A DNA stretch of 64,000 bases from Bacteroides pyogenes_A (GCF_048595595.1 NZ_CP184347.1), one strand, 5' to 3'. Positions 18,503 through 27,157 are shown, numbered from the stretch's first letter. A program made the numbers and translations. Notes: generated by a model from the letters alone, not told the origin.

Positions 18503-19429
18503 ATGAGCAAGAATAGAATAACCACACTGTGCATCGCTTTCTCGATTATTTGCTGCTTTGCCTGCGAAGACGGGAAAGAGGAATATCCGGACATCCGGAT
18601 AGGAAAAGAAAACCCCGTCGACGAATTGTCGCTGAATAAGCAAACGGAAAAAAGGCTTCTCGTTTCGGGGGGAAACGGAAAATACATCGTCAACGTGGAG
18701 AACTCGCAAATAGCCACCGCGCAAATGAGCATGGACACGCTAAAGGTGAAAGGATTGCTGGAGGGCGAAACGTTTGCCACGATCCTCTCGCACGACAAGC
18801 GTGTACGGCTGAAAATCAACGTGACTTTCCCCGAATTGGGGATAAGCCATTCCGCCGTCCGGCTCCGGCCTAAAGACATAAGCAAGTTCGTAAGCATTTC
18901 GGGAGGAGGAGAACGCGTCACACTACAGGAAAACGATCCGGCAGACGTAATGGATATAAAATGGGACGGCTCTACCGGCATGCTCGAAATAATGCCCAAA
19001 TACGAAGGAGAAGCCGAAGTTACCGCCATATCCGAAGATGGGAAAGAGCAGAAAACCATCCATGTCAAAGTGAAGCCCGAAGGAGATTTGACCGTGCCCG
19101 GATGGTACGACACTCGCAACAATTCATATTACGTGATGTTGAACAACAAAATGATAGTCAGAAGAAAAGGAGTAGGCACATGGATCATAGACAGCGCCCG
19201 ACCTTACGGCGGACATATCACAACCTACGATGGCTCTCACATCAAGATTGCCCCCATCGTGAATCCCGTACAAGGCGATTCCATCGACCTGAATATCCTT
19301 GATTACTCGGCTTCACACGGCAAAATAAAAGAAGGGATACACCGGCTCTATGTAGAGGAAGTGCGCGAGTCGGAAGTCATGCTGAGAGGAAAAGGATTTA
19401 AATTTCTACTCCCTTACGGGCAGAAGTAA
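18503..19429 (+). CDS. Lipoprotein with Ig-like repeats, last gene of the operon
   Basis: The protein has 308 residues and a lipoprotein signal with FACED (Cys23). Two Ig-like modules are visible: residues about 47-110 begin LLVSGGNGKYIVNVENSQIA, and about 120-200 include SISGGGERVTL and GEAEVTAISEDG. A distinct C-terminal domain (about 200-305, VPGWYDTRNNSYYVM) follows. The GGNGKY-type strand resembles the modules of the lipoprotein at 987-2264. It probably acts as a surface spacer or ligand-binding protein. It starts 33 bp after the preceding gene and is followed by repeats and a hairpin, so it closes the operon that starts at 6007. Confidence 0.55.
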   Translation: MSKNRITTLCIAFSIICCFACEDGKEEYPDIRIGKENPVDELSLNKQTEKRLLVSGGNGKYIVNVENSQIATAQMSMDTLKVKGLLEGETFATILSHDKRVRLKINVTFPELGISHSAVRLRPKDISKFVSISGGGERVTLQENDPADVMDIKWDGSTGMLEIMPKYEGEAEVTAISEDGKEQKTIHVKVKPEGDLTVPGWYDTRNNSYYVMLNNKMIVRRKGVGTWIIDSARPYGGHITTYDGSHIKIAPIVNPVQGDSIDLNILDYSASHGKIKEGIHRLYVEEVRESEVMLRGKGFKFLLPYGQK

Positions 19430-19554
19430 AACACCTGCAACCGGCGGCTGTTTGTCGCCTCCGTATGAATATCGCCGGCCGCGTCTGTCGTGCTTCAAAA
19501 AGGAGTGTACCGCTTTCACGGTGCAACGTGAGGTGATCACCCAAAGTTTGACAG

Positions 19555-19644
19555 GTACAACATCAAGCTGTTATAGAAGGGGGTGAGATTGAGCGAATGA
19601 AGGTTGTTAAAAGCACAAGAGTACAACATCAAGTTGTTATAGAA
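19555..19644. repeat. Direct repeat pair, 66-bp spacing
   Basis: Two 24-bp copies starting GTACAACATCAAG and ending GTTATAGAA lie at 19555-19578 and 19621-19644. They differ at one base and are offset by 66 bp. A G-rich stretch follows each copy. Confidence 0.8.
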
Positions 19645-19645
19645 A

Positions 19646-19668
19646 GGGGCTGCCAAAAAAGCGGCCCC
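19646..19668. terminator. GC-rich hairpin after the nine-gene operon
   Basis: GGGGCTGC (19646-19653) pairs with GCGGCCCC (19661-19668) across a 7-nt A-rich loop, with one G-U pair. There is no strong T run, so termination efficiency is uncertain. Confidence 0.45.
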
Positions 19669-19680
19669 TTGGCATGATAA

Positions 19681-19952
19681 CTTACAATCTATAAGACGCT
19701 CACGGAAACCGATGACTAATTGGCCATCTGTCTTGGTCTTTTAACTTGCAGCCTATAAGACGCTCACGGAAACCGATGACTAATTGGCCATCTGTCTTGG
19801 TCTTTTAACTTGCAGCCTATAAGACGCTCACGGAAACCAATGACTAATTGGCTCATCTGTCTTGGTCTTTTAACTTGCAGCCTATAAGACGCTCACGAAA
19901 ACCGATGACAAATTGGTTCAGCTGTCTCGGTCTTTTAACTTGCAGCCTGTAA
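19681..19952. repeat. Tandem array of four 64-65 bp units
   Basis: The unit starts ATAAGACGCTCACGG and includes ACTAATTGG and TCTTGGTCTTTTAACTTGCA. Copies begin at 19691, 19755, 19819 and 19884 (periods 64, 64 and 65), with degenerate edges. The copies are nearly identical along their whole length, so there is no repeat/spacer structure. No ORF is conserved through the array. It lies in the 1.03-kb gene-free stretch 19430-20460, which holds only repeats and an IS remnant. Confidence 0.9.
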
Positions 19953-20070
19953 GGCTATAAAGAAAAATTCAATAAACCCGGAATGATTAGTTTTTCCGAA
20001 CAGGAGGTAAAGAAAATTTCACATCTTTCTGTTTCAATCTGTAAGTAACAGCAAGGGGTTACCCGACTTT

Positions 20071-20220
20071 TGAACTGCCCCGAAGTCGGACCGTAAATTA
20101 TGAAACTATTTTGAAAAGAGTTCGGCATTGTACCGGACTCTTTCCTTTTAACCGGAACTTAATTCTCCCGTTACTGTAATAATCGATACATCCCTCTAAA
20201 GTCTTCATGAAGTCATCGTC
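20071..20220 (-). pseudogene. IS3-family transposase 3' remnant with right end
   Basis: On the minus strand, codons 20220 to 20098 encode about 40 residues ending in CIDYYSNGRIKFRLKGKSPVQ, cut here at 20 residues or so, then CRT and a stop. This matches the extreme C-terminus of IS3/IS150-type ORFB transposases (IxYYNxxRIKxxLKGxSPVxYRT). About 27 bp past the stop lies GACTTCGGGGCAGTTCA on the minus strand (plus strand TGAACTGCCCC at 20071), resembling an IS3-type terminal repeat ending in CA. The rest of the element is missing. A hairpin (20115-20143) lies within the remnant. Confidence 0.6.
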
Positions 20221-20285
20221 GGGTAAAAGACTTCCCGGATGAGGCTGAAAACCCTCCCCGACGCGGTGTATGTAGCCGGCCCGGT

Positions 20286-20414
20286 GCATATATATGGTCA
20301 GCATCGGTGAGTATATATAGTCATCACCCATGAGTATATATAGTCAGCGCGGTGAGTATATATGGTCATCACCCATGAGTATATATAGTCACCACCCATG
20401 AGTATATATACATA
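20286..20414. repeat. GAGTATATAT repeat array, 22-23 bp period
   Basis: Six copies begin at 20286, 20309, 20332, 20354, 20377 and 20400. The consensus is GAGTATATATRGTCA followed by a variable 8 bp, often TCACCCAT. A related array with GAGTATATATGGCTACC lies at 45329-45385. It sits between the yifB 3' end and the IS3 remnant. Confidence 0.9.
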
Positions 20415-20460
20415 CCGAAACGACAAAATACAGTTGCCGAACGACACACAATTGCATGAG

Positions 20461-21999
20461 TCACCCTGCCCAATTCTCGCGGTCGAGATTCCGATAGCCG
20501 ATGGCTTCTGCCAAATGGGAGGAGAGTATCTGTTCCGCCCCTTCCAAGTCGGCAATGGTGCGGGATACCTTCAGGATGCGGTCGTAAGCGCGGGCAGAAA
20601 GGTTGAGCCTGTTCATGGCGTTTCTCAACAGCGCCAGCCCTTTCTCATCGGGACGTGCATACGCTGCAAGCAGCCGGCTGTTCATCTGCGCATTGCAGTA
20701 GATGCCCGGGTGCGAAGCATAACGTTTTTCCTGCATCTGCCGGGCTTTGATCACCCGCTCGCGGATGGCTGCGCTCGGCTCTGCCTGCCGCCGGTCGGAA
20801 ATCTTTTCGAAAGGCACGGGAACTATCTCGATTTGTATGTCGATACGGTCGAGCAACGGACCGGAAATCTTGTTCAGATACTTCTGTACCTGTCCGGGAC
20901 TGCATACACACTCTTTTGCAGGATGGTTGTAATAGCCGCAGGGGCAGGGATTCATGGAGGCGACAAGCATAAAGCCGGCAGGATAATCGATCGTACTTTT
21001 CACGCGTGAGATGGTGATGCGGCGATCTTCGAGCGGCTGACGCAGCACTTCAAGCACGGTGCGGCTGAATTCGGGCAACTCGTCGAGAAAGAGTACTCCG
21101 TTGTGCGCCAAGCTGATTTCGCCGGGTTGGGGGAAGCTGCCTCCGCCCACCATAGCCACTTGCGAGATGGTGTGATGCGGATCGCGAAACGGGCGTTGGG
21201 AGATGAGCGACGAACCTCCGCCAAGCTTGCCTGCCACAGAGTGGATTTTGGTGGTCTCCAGGCTCTCGCCCAAAGAAAGCGGAGGGAGAATAGACGGCAG
21301 GCGCTTCGCCATCATCGACTTTCCGCTTCCGGGAGCGCCTACCATAATCAGGTTATGACCGCCGGCGGCAGCCACCTCCAGCGCCCTCTTCACATGCTCT
21401 TGTCCTTTCACGTCGGCAAAATCGAATTCGAAAGAGCTTTGCCGGGCATAGAACTCCTCGCGGGTATTGACCACAGTCTGATGCAACTCGCGTTCGCCGT
21501 TGAAAAATTCGATAACCTCTTTGATATTCTCTACGCCGTATACCTTCAGCCTGTTCACCACTGCTGCTTCACGCGCGTTCTGACGCGGAACGATGAGCCC
21601 CTCGAATCCCGCCTCGCGCGCTTTGATGGCGATAGGCAAAGCTCCTTTCAACGGCTGTATGCTCCCGTCGAGGCTCAATTCGCCCATGAGCAGATAGCGT
21701 GAAAACCGTTCCGAAGAGATGATTTCATTGGCGCCCAACAAGCCGATGGCGATCGGGAGGTCGTAAGCCGAACCTTCCTTGCGTATATCGGCAGGAGCCA
21801 TGTTGACGACGATATTGGCGGTGGGCATCTTATAGCCGTTCACTTGCAATGCGGAGATAATGCGTTGGTGGCTTTCCTTCACCGCCGAGTCGGGGAGACC
21901 GACGAGATAGAACATACAGCCGCGCGAGCTGTTCACTTCGATGGTAATGAGCGTGGCGTCGATTCCTTGCACGGCCGCTCCGAAAACTTTGGTTAACAC
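20461..21999 (-). CDS. YifB/ComM-family Mg-chelatase-like AAA+ ATPase
   Basis: The 512-residue protein has the full YifB/ComM layout: an N-terminal ChlI/Lon-protease-like domain (VNSSRGCMFYLVGLPDSAVKE, about residues 22-42), a central AAA+ domain with Walker A GAPGSGKS (about 217-224) and Walker B VLFLDELPEF (about 299-308), and the C-terminal Mg_chelatase_C domain with SARAYDRILKVSRTIADL. ComM, the studied member, is a hexameric helicase that aids branch migration during natural transformation; the Bacteroides protein's role is unproven. The start at 21999 matches the conserved family N-terminus. Monocistronic; a duplicated 31-bp promoter-like repeat lies upstream. Confidence 0.92.
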   Translation of the reverse strand: MLTKVFGAAVQGIDATLITIEVNSSRGCMFYLVGLPDSAVKESHQRIISALQVNGYKMPTANIVVNMAPADIRKEGSAYDLPIAIGLLGANEIISSERFSRYLLMGELSLDGSIQPLKGALPIAIKAREAGFEGLIVPRQNAREAAVVNRLKVYGVENIKEVIEFFNGERELHQTVVNTREEFYARQSSFEFDFADVKGQEHVKRALEVAAAGGHNLIMVGAPGSGKSMMAKRLPSILPPLSLGESLETTKIHSVAGKLGGGSSLISQRPFRDPHHTISQVAMVGGGSFPQPGEISLAHNGVLFLDELPEFSRTVLEVLRQPLEDRRITISRVKSTIDYPAGFMLVASMNPCPCGYYNHPAKECVCSPGQVQKYLNKISGPLLDRIDIQIEIVPVPFEKISDRRQAEPSAAIRERVIKARQMQEKRYASHPGIYCNAQMNSRLLAAYARPDEKGLALLRNAMNRLNLSARAYDRILKVSRTIADLEGAEQILSSHLAEAIGYRNLDRENWAG

Positions 22000-22082
22000 A
22001 GTGTCTTTCAGGTTTGCTTGTTAAGACCTTCGCAGAAACCGTTTTCTGCCGAATCATGGTTTAACGGCTTTCTTTCGCCTCG

Positions 22083-22177
22083 TGTTTTCAAACAAACATA
22101 CATAGGCTTTCTCCGCTTGAAGAAATCTATGTTGTCGTAGTCATGTTGTTTTCAAACAAACATACACAGGCTTTCTC
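22083..22177. repeat. Duplicated 31-bp promoter-like repeat upstream of yifB
   Basis: TGTTTTCAAACAAACATAC and the following GGCTTTCTC occur at 22083-22113 and 22147-22177, with one mismatch and a 64-bp offset. Each copy contains, on the minus strand, TATGTTTG (22093-22100 and 22157-22164), which fits the Bacteroides -7 box. No good -33 box is seen for either. Confidence 0.75.
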
Positions 22178-22195
22178 AGGTCGGTTTATTGAGGT

Positions 22196-23248
22196 TTATT
22201 TCTTCTTTCTCTTCTCCAATTCGGCAGCCGATTCTTCCAGCTTCTCTCGCAGCGCATCCCCCCAGATGTTTTTAGCCACCACTCTTCCTTCGGGCGAGAT
22301 AAGTACGTTTGCGGGCAGCCCGCCGACAACGTAAGGAGCAGTTGCTTCCGAGTTCAAGCCTCCTTCGTCGCATACCTGTTCCCATTCGAGGCTGTCTTTC
22401 TTCACGGCTGCTTTCCATGTCTCGGGGGCTACATCGAGCGAAACGCCCAGCATACCGATGTATTTGTTCTTCTTGTATTTCCGGTAAAGTTGGCGCAGCT
22501 CCCTATTGCGATGTTCGTTAGACAGGCTGTCCGCCCACGAAGCCCAGAAATTGACCAACAAGTATTTTTCACGGAAATCCTCCGAAAGCCGGTTGATTCT
22601 TTTCCCTTTCGTATTGGACAACTCGAAATAAGGAACGTAGCCGTCAAGCTGCACCTTCTCTGCTTGAGCTATCTTCTCTTTCAGCCATTCGACGTAGCGG
22701 GTATCCTGCAATTTTCCGGGCATCGTTTCCATCAGGCCCTTCACCTTTTCTATATCTATGGAATCGGTATCGACCAGAAAGCGATCCAGCAGGTAGATAC
22801 CTGCCAACATATGGCGATGATTTTTGATAAACTCCTCCGCCTTCTTTCTTTTTACCGCCTCCGTATCGTCAGCCGTCTCTTTCATGAAAGCGGTCAACGC
22901 TTCATTGTCCGCATTACCGTTCACTTCGAGCAGATCGAGCTGTGCGGTATCTCCTTTGATGCTGATTTTATCCCCTTTATCGAGATACAGCGGATATTCC
23001 ACCCTGTTGCCAATGAGCAGATAAACTGAAGTAAGCGTATCTACACGGACAGTATGCGAGAACTTGCCCTTTTCGTCGACGAGAAGGGTATCTATCCGGT
23101 CGTATCCTTCGTCTGCTCCGTACAGATAAAGCGTATCCGTTGCCATCCCGCCGATTTCTCCCGTAATGACCACTTTGTCCGTATTCTTATTACACCCCGT
23201 CAGGAACAAAAGGGTAAGCATAAGGGTTAAAATATCATTCTTTTTCAT
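22196..23248 (-). CDS. DUF4369/TlpA-like lipoprotein without redox cysteines
   Basis: The 350-residue lipoprotein (lipobox LTGC, Cys19) has a DUF4369-type beta domain (about 25-115, VVITGEIGGMATDTLYLY) and a C-terminal thioredoxin-like TlpA domain (about 205-340). Such proteins are normally anchored, periplasm-facing thiol-disulfide oxidoreductases. Here the active site reads WASWADSLS at residues 235-243, so both Cys of WASWCxxC are replaced (Ala239 and Leu242). The cis-Pro loop GLPANV is kept. The fold is probably intact but it cannot act as a disulfide enzyme; a chaperone or binding role is more likely. Monocistronic. Unrelated in function to yifB downstream as far as can be seen. Confidence 0.8.
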   Translation of the reverse strand: MKKNDILTLMLTLLFLTGCNKNTDKVVITGEIGGMATDTLYLYGADEGYDRIDTLLVDEKGKFSHTVRVDTLTSVYLLIGNRVEYPLYLDKGDKISIKGDTAQLDLLEVNGNADNEALTAFMKETADDTEAVKRKKAEEFIKNHRHMLAGIYLLDRFLVDTDSIDIEKVKGLMETMPGKLQDTRYVEWLKEKIAQAEKVQLDGYVPYFELSNTKGKRINRLSEDFREKYLLVNFWASWADSLSNEHRNRELRQLYRKYKKNKYIGMLGVSLDVAPETWKAAVKKDSLEWEQVCDEGGLNSEATAPYVVGGLPANVLISPEGRVVAKNIWGDALREKLEESAAELEKRKKK

Positions 23249-23573
23249 TGCTGGTTTCCTATAAAATTAAAGTAACCGTTCAACAACCGGAAGCACCGCC
23301 AACCATTCTTGAGATATTGTAAAGAATGTCTTCCGGCAGGCTTCAACGCTCCGTTGCGTAAGTGATGTAGAGCAAACTTTCCGTTGAACCGACATTTGTC
23401 TGTTGCGAAAGTACAGCTTTTTGCAAATAAAAAAGAATAAGAAGAACAAAAAGTAAACAAATAGCCTATAAAAGACTTAGACTGATTTATTCACGAGGAC
23501 AAGAATTCATAACGAATTAAAAATAGGATATGATATTCTTATCATGAATCGGCACATAGGAATATCACAACAC
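23249..23573. other. Intergenic, DUF4369 gene start to sulfatase end
   Basis: The 325 bp hold a near-consensus minus-strand -7 box (TACTTTCG, 23406-23413) without a matching -33, and a short hairpin (ATGATA/TATCAT, 23530-23545) that on the minus strand is followed by a T-rich run and may terminate the sulfatase transcript. No gene is seen. Confidence 0.4.
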
Positions 23574-25088
23574 CTACATTCTAAACCGGTTATTCTCAGG
23601 CAGCGTGCTCGACTGCCTCATCAAGCGTTCCATCTCTCTCACCACGCCGGGATATTTATCGGCTACATCGTGTTCTTCTTTGATGTCGTTCTCCAAATCG
23701 AACAGCATTATCCGTTTGTTTCCCTTCTTGATGTTTTTCCACAAAGCTTTCCATTTTCCGCTGCGGACGGCTTTCTCTCCACCCCATTCGGGAAATTCCC
23801 AGTAGAGGAATGGATGCTGCGCCTGCTTATCGCTTCTGCCCAACAGAGTCGGCAGGAAACTGATACCGTCTGTGCAGGGAGATGGAATACCGGCAATATC
23901 TGCCAGCGTAGGCATCACATCTTGAAAGCCCGACAAATGATCTGATTCGCTATTGGCAGCAATTTTGCCTGCCCACGTAAATATCGCCGGCACACGAATG
24001 CCGCCTTCGTGTAGAGAGCCCTTTCCCCAACCATATTCCGAGCGAAACAGTCCGCCACTGTTAAACCAAGGCGAATCTGTTCCTCCGTTAAAGGTCGGTC
24101 CATTGTCGGAAGTAAAAACAATGAGCGTTTTCTTATACAACCCCTCAGCTTTGAGTTTCTCTACCAGTTTGCCCACCTGCTCGTCGAAATAGCTGATCAT
24201 GGCGGCATAAGTGGCACGGGGGTAACGACAGGGCATATATCCCTTCTCACCGAGGTAAGGGGGTTCGTCTCCGAACTTTTGCACATAGTGCTGCACCCAC
24301 CGTTCGGGAGCTTGCAGAGAGACGTGCGGAAGCGGAGTAGTCCACATCAGGAAAAAGGGGGAAGAGCGGTGTTGATCGACAAAGCTCATCAAACGATCGA
24401 AAATAAGGTCGTTGGCATATTCCTGTTGCACATATTTGGCATAGCCGGCAGCATCATACGGATCGGCATGAGCATCTAACTTCTCCGTGTGCGGATTCAT
24501 CACACGGTTTCTCAGATAGATTCGCTCCTCATTCTCATACAAAAAAGCAGGATAATAAGTATGTGCCTGACGCTGACAGTTGTATCCGAAGAAGCAATCG
24601 AATCCCTGCTTTCCGGGTGTTCCCTCAGAGCCGGGATATCCTAACCCCCATTTACCAAAACATCCGGTCACATAACCGGCTTGTTGCAACATCTTTCCCA
24701 ACGTCATGGTTTCGGCTTTTAAAGGAAACTGCCCTTCTAAATTTCTATGCACATACATCGAGTCGTAGTCTCCGACAGCACCTCTGAAAGCCATTTCATC
24801 ATTGCCCCGGATTTGCGAATGACCGGAATGCAATCCCGTAAGAAGAACACAGCGCGAAGGAGCGGACACCGGCGATCCCGAATAATGTTGCGTGAACTTC
24901 ATTCCATCTTCTCTGAGCCGGTCGATATGAGGCGTTTCTATTTTCTGTTGCCCGTAGCATTGCAGATCGCCATAGCCCAAATCATCCATCAATATATAAA
25001 TAATGTTGGGATGCGATACGGCTTGTTGCGCTTGTAAACCGGTATAAGAAAGAAGCGAACAGCCTATCATCCATTTCTCAAATTTCAT
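23574..25088 (-). CDS. S1-family sulfatase (formylglycine-dependent)
   Basis: The 504-residue exported sulfatase has a signal peptide ending near LQAQ. It hydrolyses sulfate esters, most likely on host glycans. The metal-binding DD pair is Asp35-Asp36 (ILMDDLGYGD). The formylglycine motif is SAPSR with Ser75, the serine type usual in Bacteroides, which needs an anaerobic sulfatase-maturing enzyme. Other family motifs include GKWGLG (about 149-154), TSDNGP (about 327-332) and the C-terminal LFDLENDIKEEHDVA. It is the only enzyme gene of the sigma/anti-sigma PUL at 23.6-32.5 kb and lies after a terminator-like hairpin (25132-25190), so its expression may be attenuated relative to susCD. The exact sulfated sugar cannot be read. 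Confidence 0.92.
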   Translation of the reverse strand: MKFEKWMIGCSLLSYTGLQAQQAVSHPNIIYILMDDLGYGDLQCYGQQKIETPHIDRLREDGMKFTQHYSGSPVSAPSRCVLLTGLHSGHSQIRGNDEMAFRGAVGDYDSMYVHRNLEGQFPLKAETMTLGKMLQQAGYVTGCFGKWGLGYPGSEGTPGKQGFDCFFGYNCQRQAHTYYPAFLYENEERIYLRNRVMNPHTEKLDAHADPYDAAGYAKYVQQEYANDLIFDRLMSFVDQHRSSPFFLMWTTPLPHVSLQAPERWVQHYVQKFGDEPPYLGEKGYMPCRYPRATYAAMISYFDEQVGKLVEKLKAEGLYKKTLIVFTSDNGPTFNGGTDSPWFNSGGLFRSEYGWGKGSLHEGGIRVPAIFTWAGKIAANSESDHLSGFQDVMPTLADIAGIPSPCTDGISFLPTLLGRSDKQAQHPFLYWEFPEWGGEKAVRSGKWKALWKNIKKGNKRIMLFDLENDIKEEHDVADKYPGVVREMERLMRQSSTLPENNRFRM

Positions 25089-25131
25089 ATCCTTGATTTT
25101 TTAAGTCTTACTAATTAACAAGCGAAGAAAA

Positions 25132-25190
25132 AAAGACAAGGAAAACAGCTTGGCCTCTGAAGCAAAAGCAACATTACTTTCCTTGTCTTT
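25132..25190 (-). terminator. Hairpin with T-run between susD and sulfatase
   Basis: A perfect 13-bp stem (AAAGACAAGGAAA with TTTCCTTGTCTTT) closes a 33-nt loop. On the minus strand it is followed by TTTTCTTCGC, a T-run. Its position between susD and the sulfatase gene suggests partial termination inside the PUL transcript. Confidence 0.65.
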
Positions 25191-25212
25191 ATATGCAACT
25201 ACAAAGGGTTGT

Positions 25213-27150
25213 TTACCAACCGGGATTTTGTTCTAATTTCGGATTTAACAGTATCTCGGAAGTGGGAACCTGATATAAGTAATATTTCTCCAACCAACCC
25301 TTACCCTCTTTCAAAGGATCATTAAAGAGGAACAAATGTCCTTCTGCCATCGAACCGCTTGTCCCATCCGAATAGCCGGTAGAAGGATTGTACAAAGTCA
25401 TATTCTTCTTCGCTGCTTCGGCTTTGCTCATCCAAATGCCTGTTGCCGCCCTATTCAGAAACCATGGAGCCATCCGCCAGCGACGCACGTCGTAAAATCC
25501 GAATCCTTCGCCCATCAACTCTACGATACGCTCACGGCGAATTTCCCATAATACAGGATCGAGCGTAACACCCCGGTCATTGTTCTTCGGATAATATTTA
25601 GCTCGGTCGGGGTCGAAGTTGTCGTTGATATCGACCACAATCATCTTTGCCACGCCCGCACGCGCACGCAATTTGTTAATCGTCTTATCAGCAACAGCCT
25701 GATTGAAAGAACCCAGCTCGAACTTGGCTTCGGCAACATTCAACAGTACCTCTTCTATCTTGAAAATAGGTTTGTCGGATGTATTGACTGCACCATTATT
25801 GAAGTTTCTTTCCCAGTTGCTCCAATGTTTCCACACATAGTATCCCGAGCGGCAACTGACGAATGAGCCCGTACCGATGCGAGGAATCTCAGGAACCAAA
25901 GACGCTCCCCAGTTTTGTCCCGGCAAACGTTTCATACCGACGCCCGGATTGGTGCAGCTCTCATTGGGCCCCATAATGTCGATATACTCCCTGTCGGCAG
26001 GATTACTTGTATACGACCACGTAGGATAGTCACCCTTACCCGGATTTACTTTATACGGAGGCATCACCGTATGATACAAACGCGGATCGCGATCGCGGAA
26101 CTCGGCATACATATCTTTCATTCCATGATAGCCCGATGAAACATTTTTGATAGGTTTCCCATTTTTCATTAGGTACAAATTAACCGTGTTGTGGTTCATC
26201 TCCACGTGATGGGAAGAAGTGTGCTCAATATGCCCCATGCTATGCTCATTCGTATTTTCTACGTAAGATTTATACAGAATGACACCGGGAACGACACTTA
26301 AATCGCTGCTTATCCACATTTCTCCATATCCGGCAGCCGGCTGTCCGTCTGTTCCTTCATACAAGGTAGGATAAGCCTCCATCAACAGTTCCGAAACACG
26401 CACACATTCCTGAAGATATTTTTCATGATCGCCCAGCTCATGGTATTTTCTCCATGTACCTTCGCGTAATGCAAAACGGGAAAGGGCAGCTCGCACACAA
26501 TTACGATTGATGGTATTGGCACCATCCGCAGCGGTGAAATCACCGATATGTTCTTCCGCCCATTTCAAGCGTTCCAAAACCTTGTCGGCAACTTCTTTTC
26601 TATTCATGCGCAGTCCATAAGCCTCAGGTGAGTCTTCTTTCAGTACCTGATCTATCCAAGGTACGGCCCCAAAGCGGTCGATCAGCTCCATATACCAATA
26701 GGAGTGGAAGAAATATCCCACAGCACGCCAATGATCTTTTTGGGCATCGCTCATGTTGGAATCGTCGATATGAGAAAGCATGATATTGATGCGGCGGATA
26801 AATGACTTAAAATCCCAACCGTTTCCACTGGCAACACTGGCTACCGTTTGATAAGCGAACTGATTGTATCCGCTTTCCTGCTTTCTTTCCAGATAGCCCG
26901 CATCCATATCTCCTCTATAACTGCCGTTCTGTGCATAACTTTGGAAAGAAGTACGAATGGTATTATTGGTAAACATTTCATAGCAAGGCCACATGAAAGC
27001 CTTGAAGTTATCGTACGAGTTGAACGCATTATTTTCCGTCAAATCCGTTACGGGCGTTTTTTCCAGGAAGCTGTCGTTGCAACCGGCACATACCATTCCT
27101 GCAAAAACCGCCATACTTATAAATAGTTTCTTCATATTATTCTTATTCAT
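25213..27150 (-). CDS. SusD-like surface lipoprotein of the sulfatase PUL
   Basis: The 645-residue lipoprotein has lipobox CAGC (Cys23); an alternative ATG at 27135 would remove five residues. The SusD fold is shown by SFLEKTPVTDLTENNAF, WRAVGYFFHSYWYMELIDRFG and the C-terminal IRRERIVELMGEGFGFYDVRRW. It should bind the glycan at the surface and close the SusC channel encoded 8 bp upstream. It is longer than many SusDs (about 500-580 residues), with extra loops near 270-420. The ligand is presumably a sulfated glycan, from the downstream sulfatase. Confidence 0.92.
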   Translation of the reverse strand: MNKNNMKKLFISMAVFAGMVCAGCNDSFLEKTPVTDLTENNAFNSYDNFKAFMWPCYEMFTNNTIRTSFQSYAQNGSYRGDMDAGYLERKQESGYNQFAYQTVASVASGNGWDFKSFIRRINIMLSHIDDSNMSDAQKDHWRAVGYFFHSYWYMELIDRFGAVPWIDQVLKEDSPEAYGLRMNRKEVADKVLERLKWAEEHIGDFTAADGANTINRNCVRAALSRFALREGTWRKYHELGDHEKYLQECVRVSELLMEAYPTLYEGTDGQPAAGYGEMWISSDLSVVPGVILYKSYVENTNEHSMGHIEHTSSHHVEMNHNTVNLYLMKNGKPIKNVSSGYHGMKDMYAEFRDRDPRLYHTVMPPYKVNPGKGDYPTWSYTSNPADREYIDIMGPNESCTNPGVGMKRLPGQNWGASLVPEIPRIGTGSFVSCRSGYYVWKHWSNWERNFNNGAVNTSDKPIFKIEEVLLNVAEAKFELGSFNQAVADKTINKLRARAGVAKMIVVDINDNFDPDRAKYYPKNNDRGVTLDPVLWEIRRERIVELMGEGFGFYDVRRWRMAPWFLNRAATGIWMSKAEAAKKNMTLYNPSTGYSDGTSGSMAEGHLFLFNDPLKEGKGWLEKYYLYQVPTSEILLNPKLEQNPGW

Positions 27151-27157
27151 TTAAGGT

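Noticed and set aside
19681..19952. CRISPR-like array
   Set aside because: Whole 64-bp units are nearly identical, so there are no unique spacers, and no cas genes are in the window.
20286..20414. CRISPR-like short repeats
   Set aside because: The period of 22-23 bp leaves no room for spacers, and the non-core bases are partly shared between copies.
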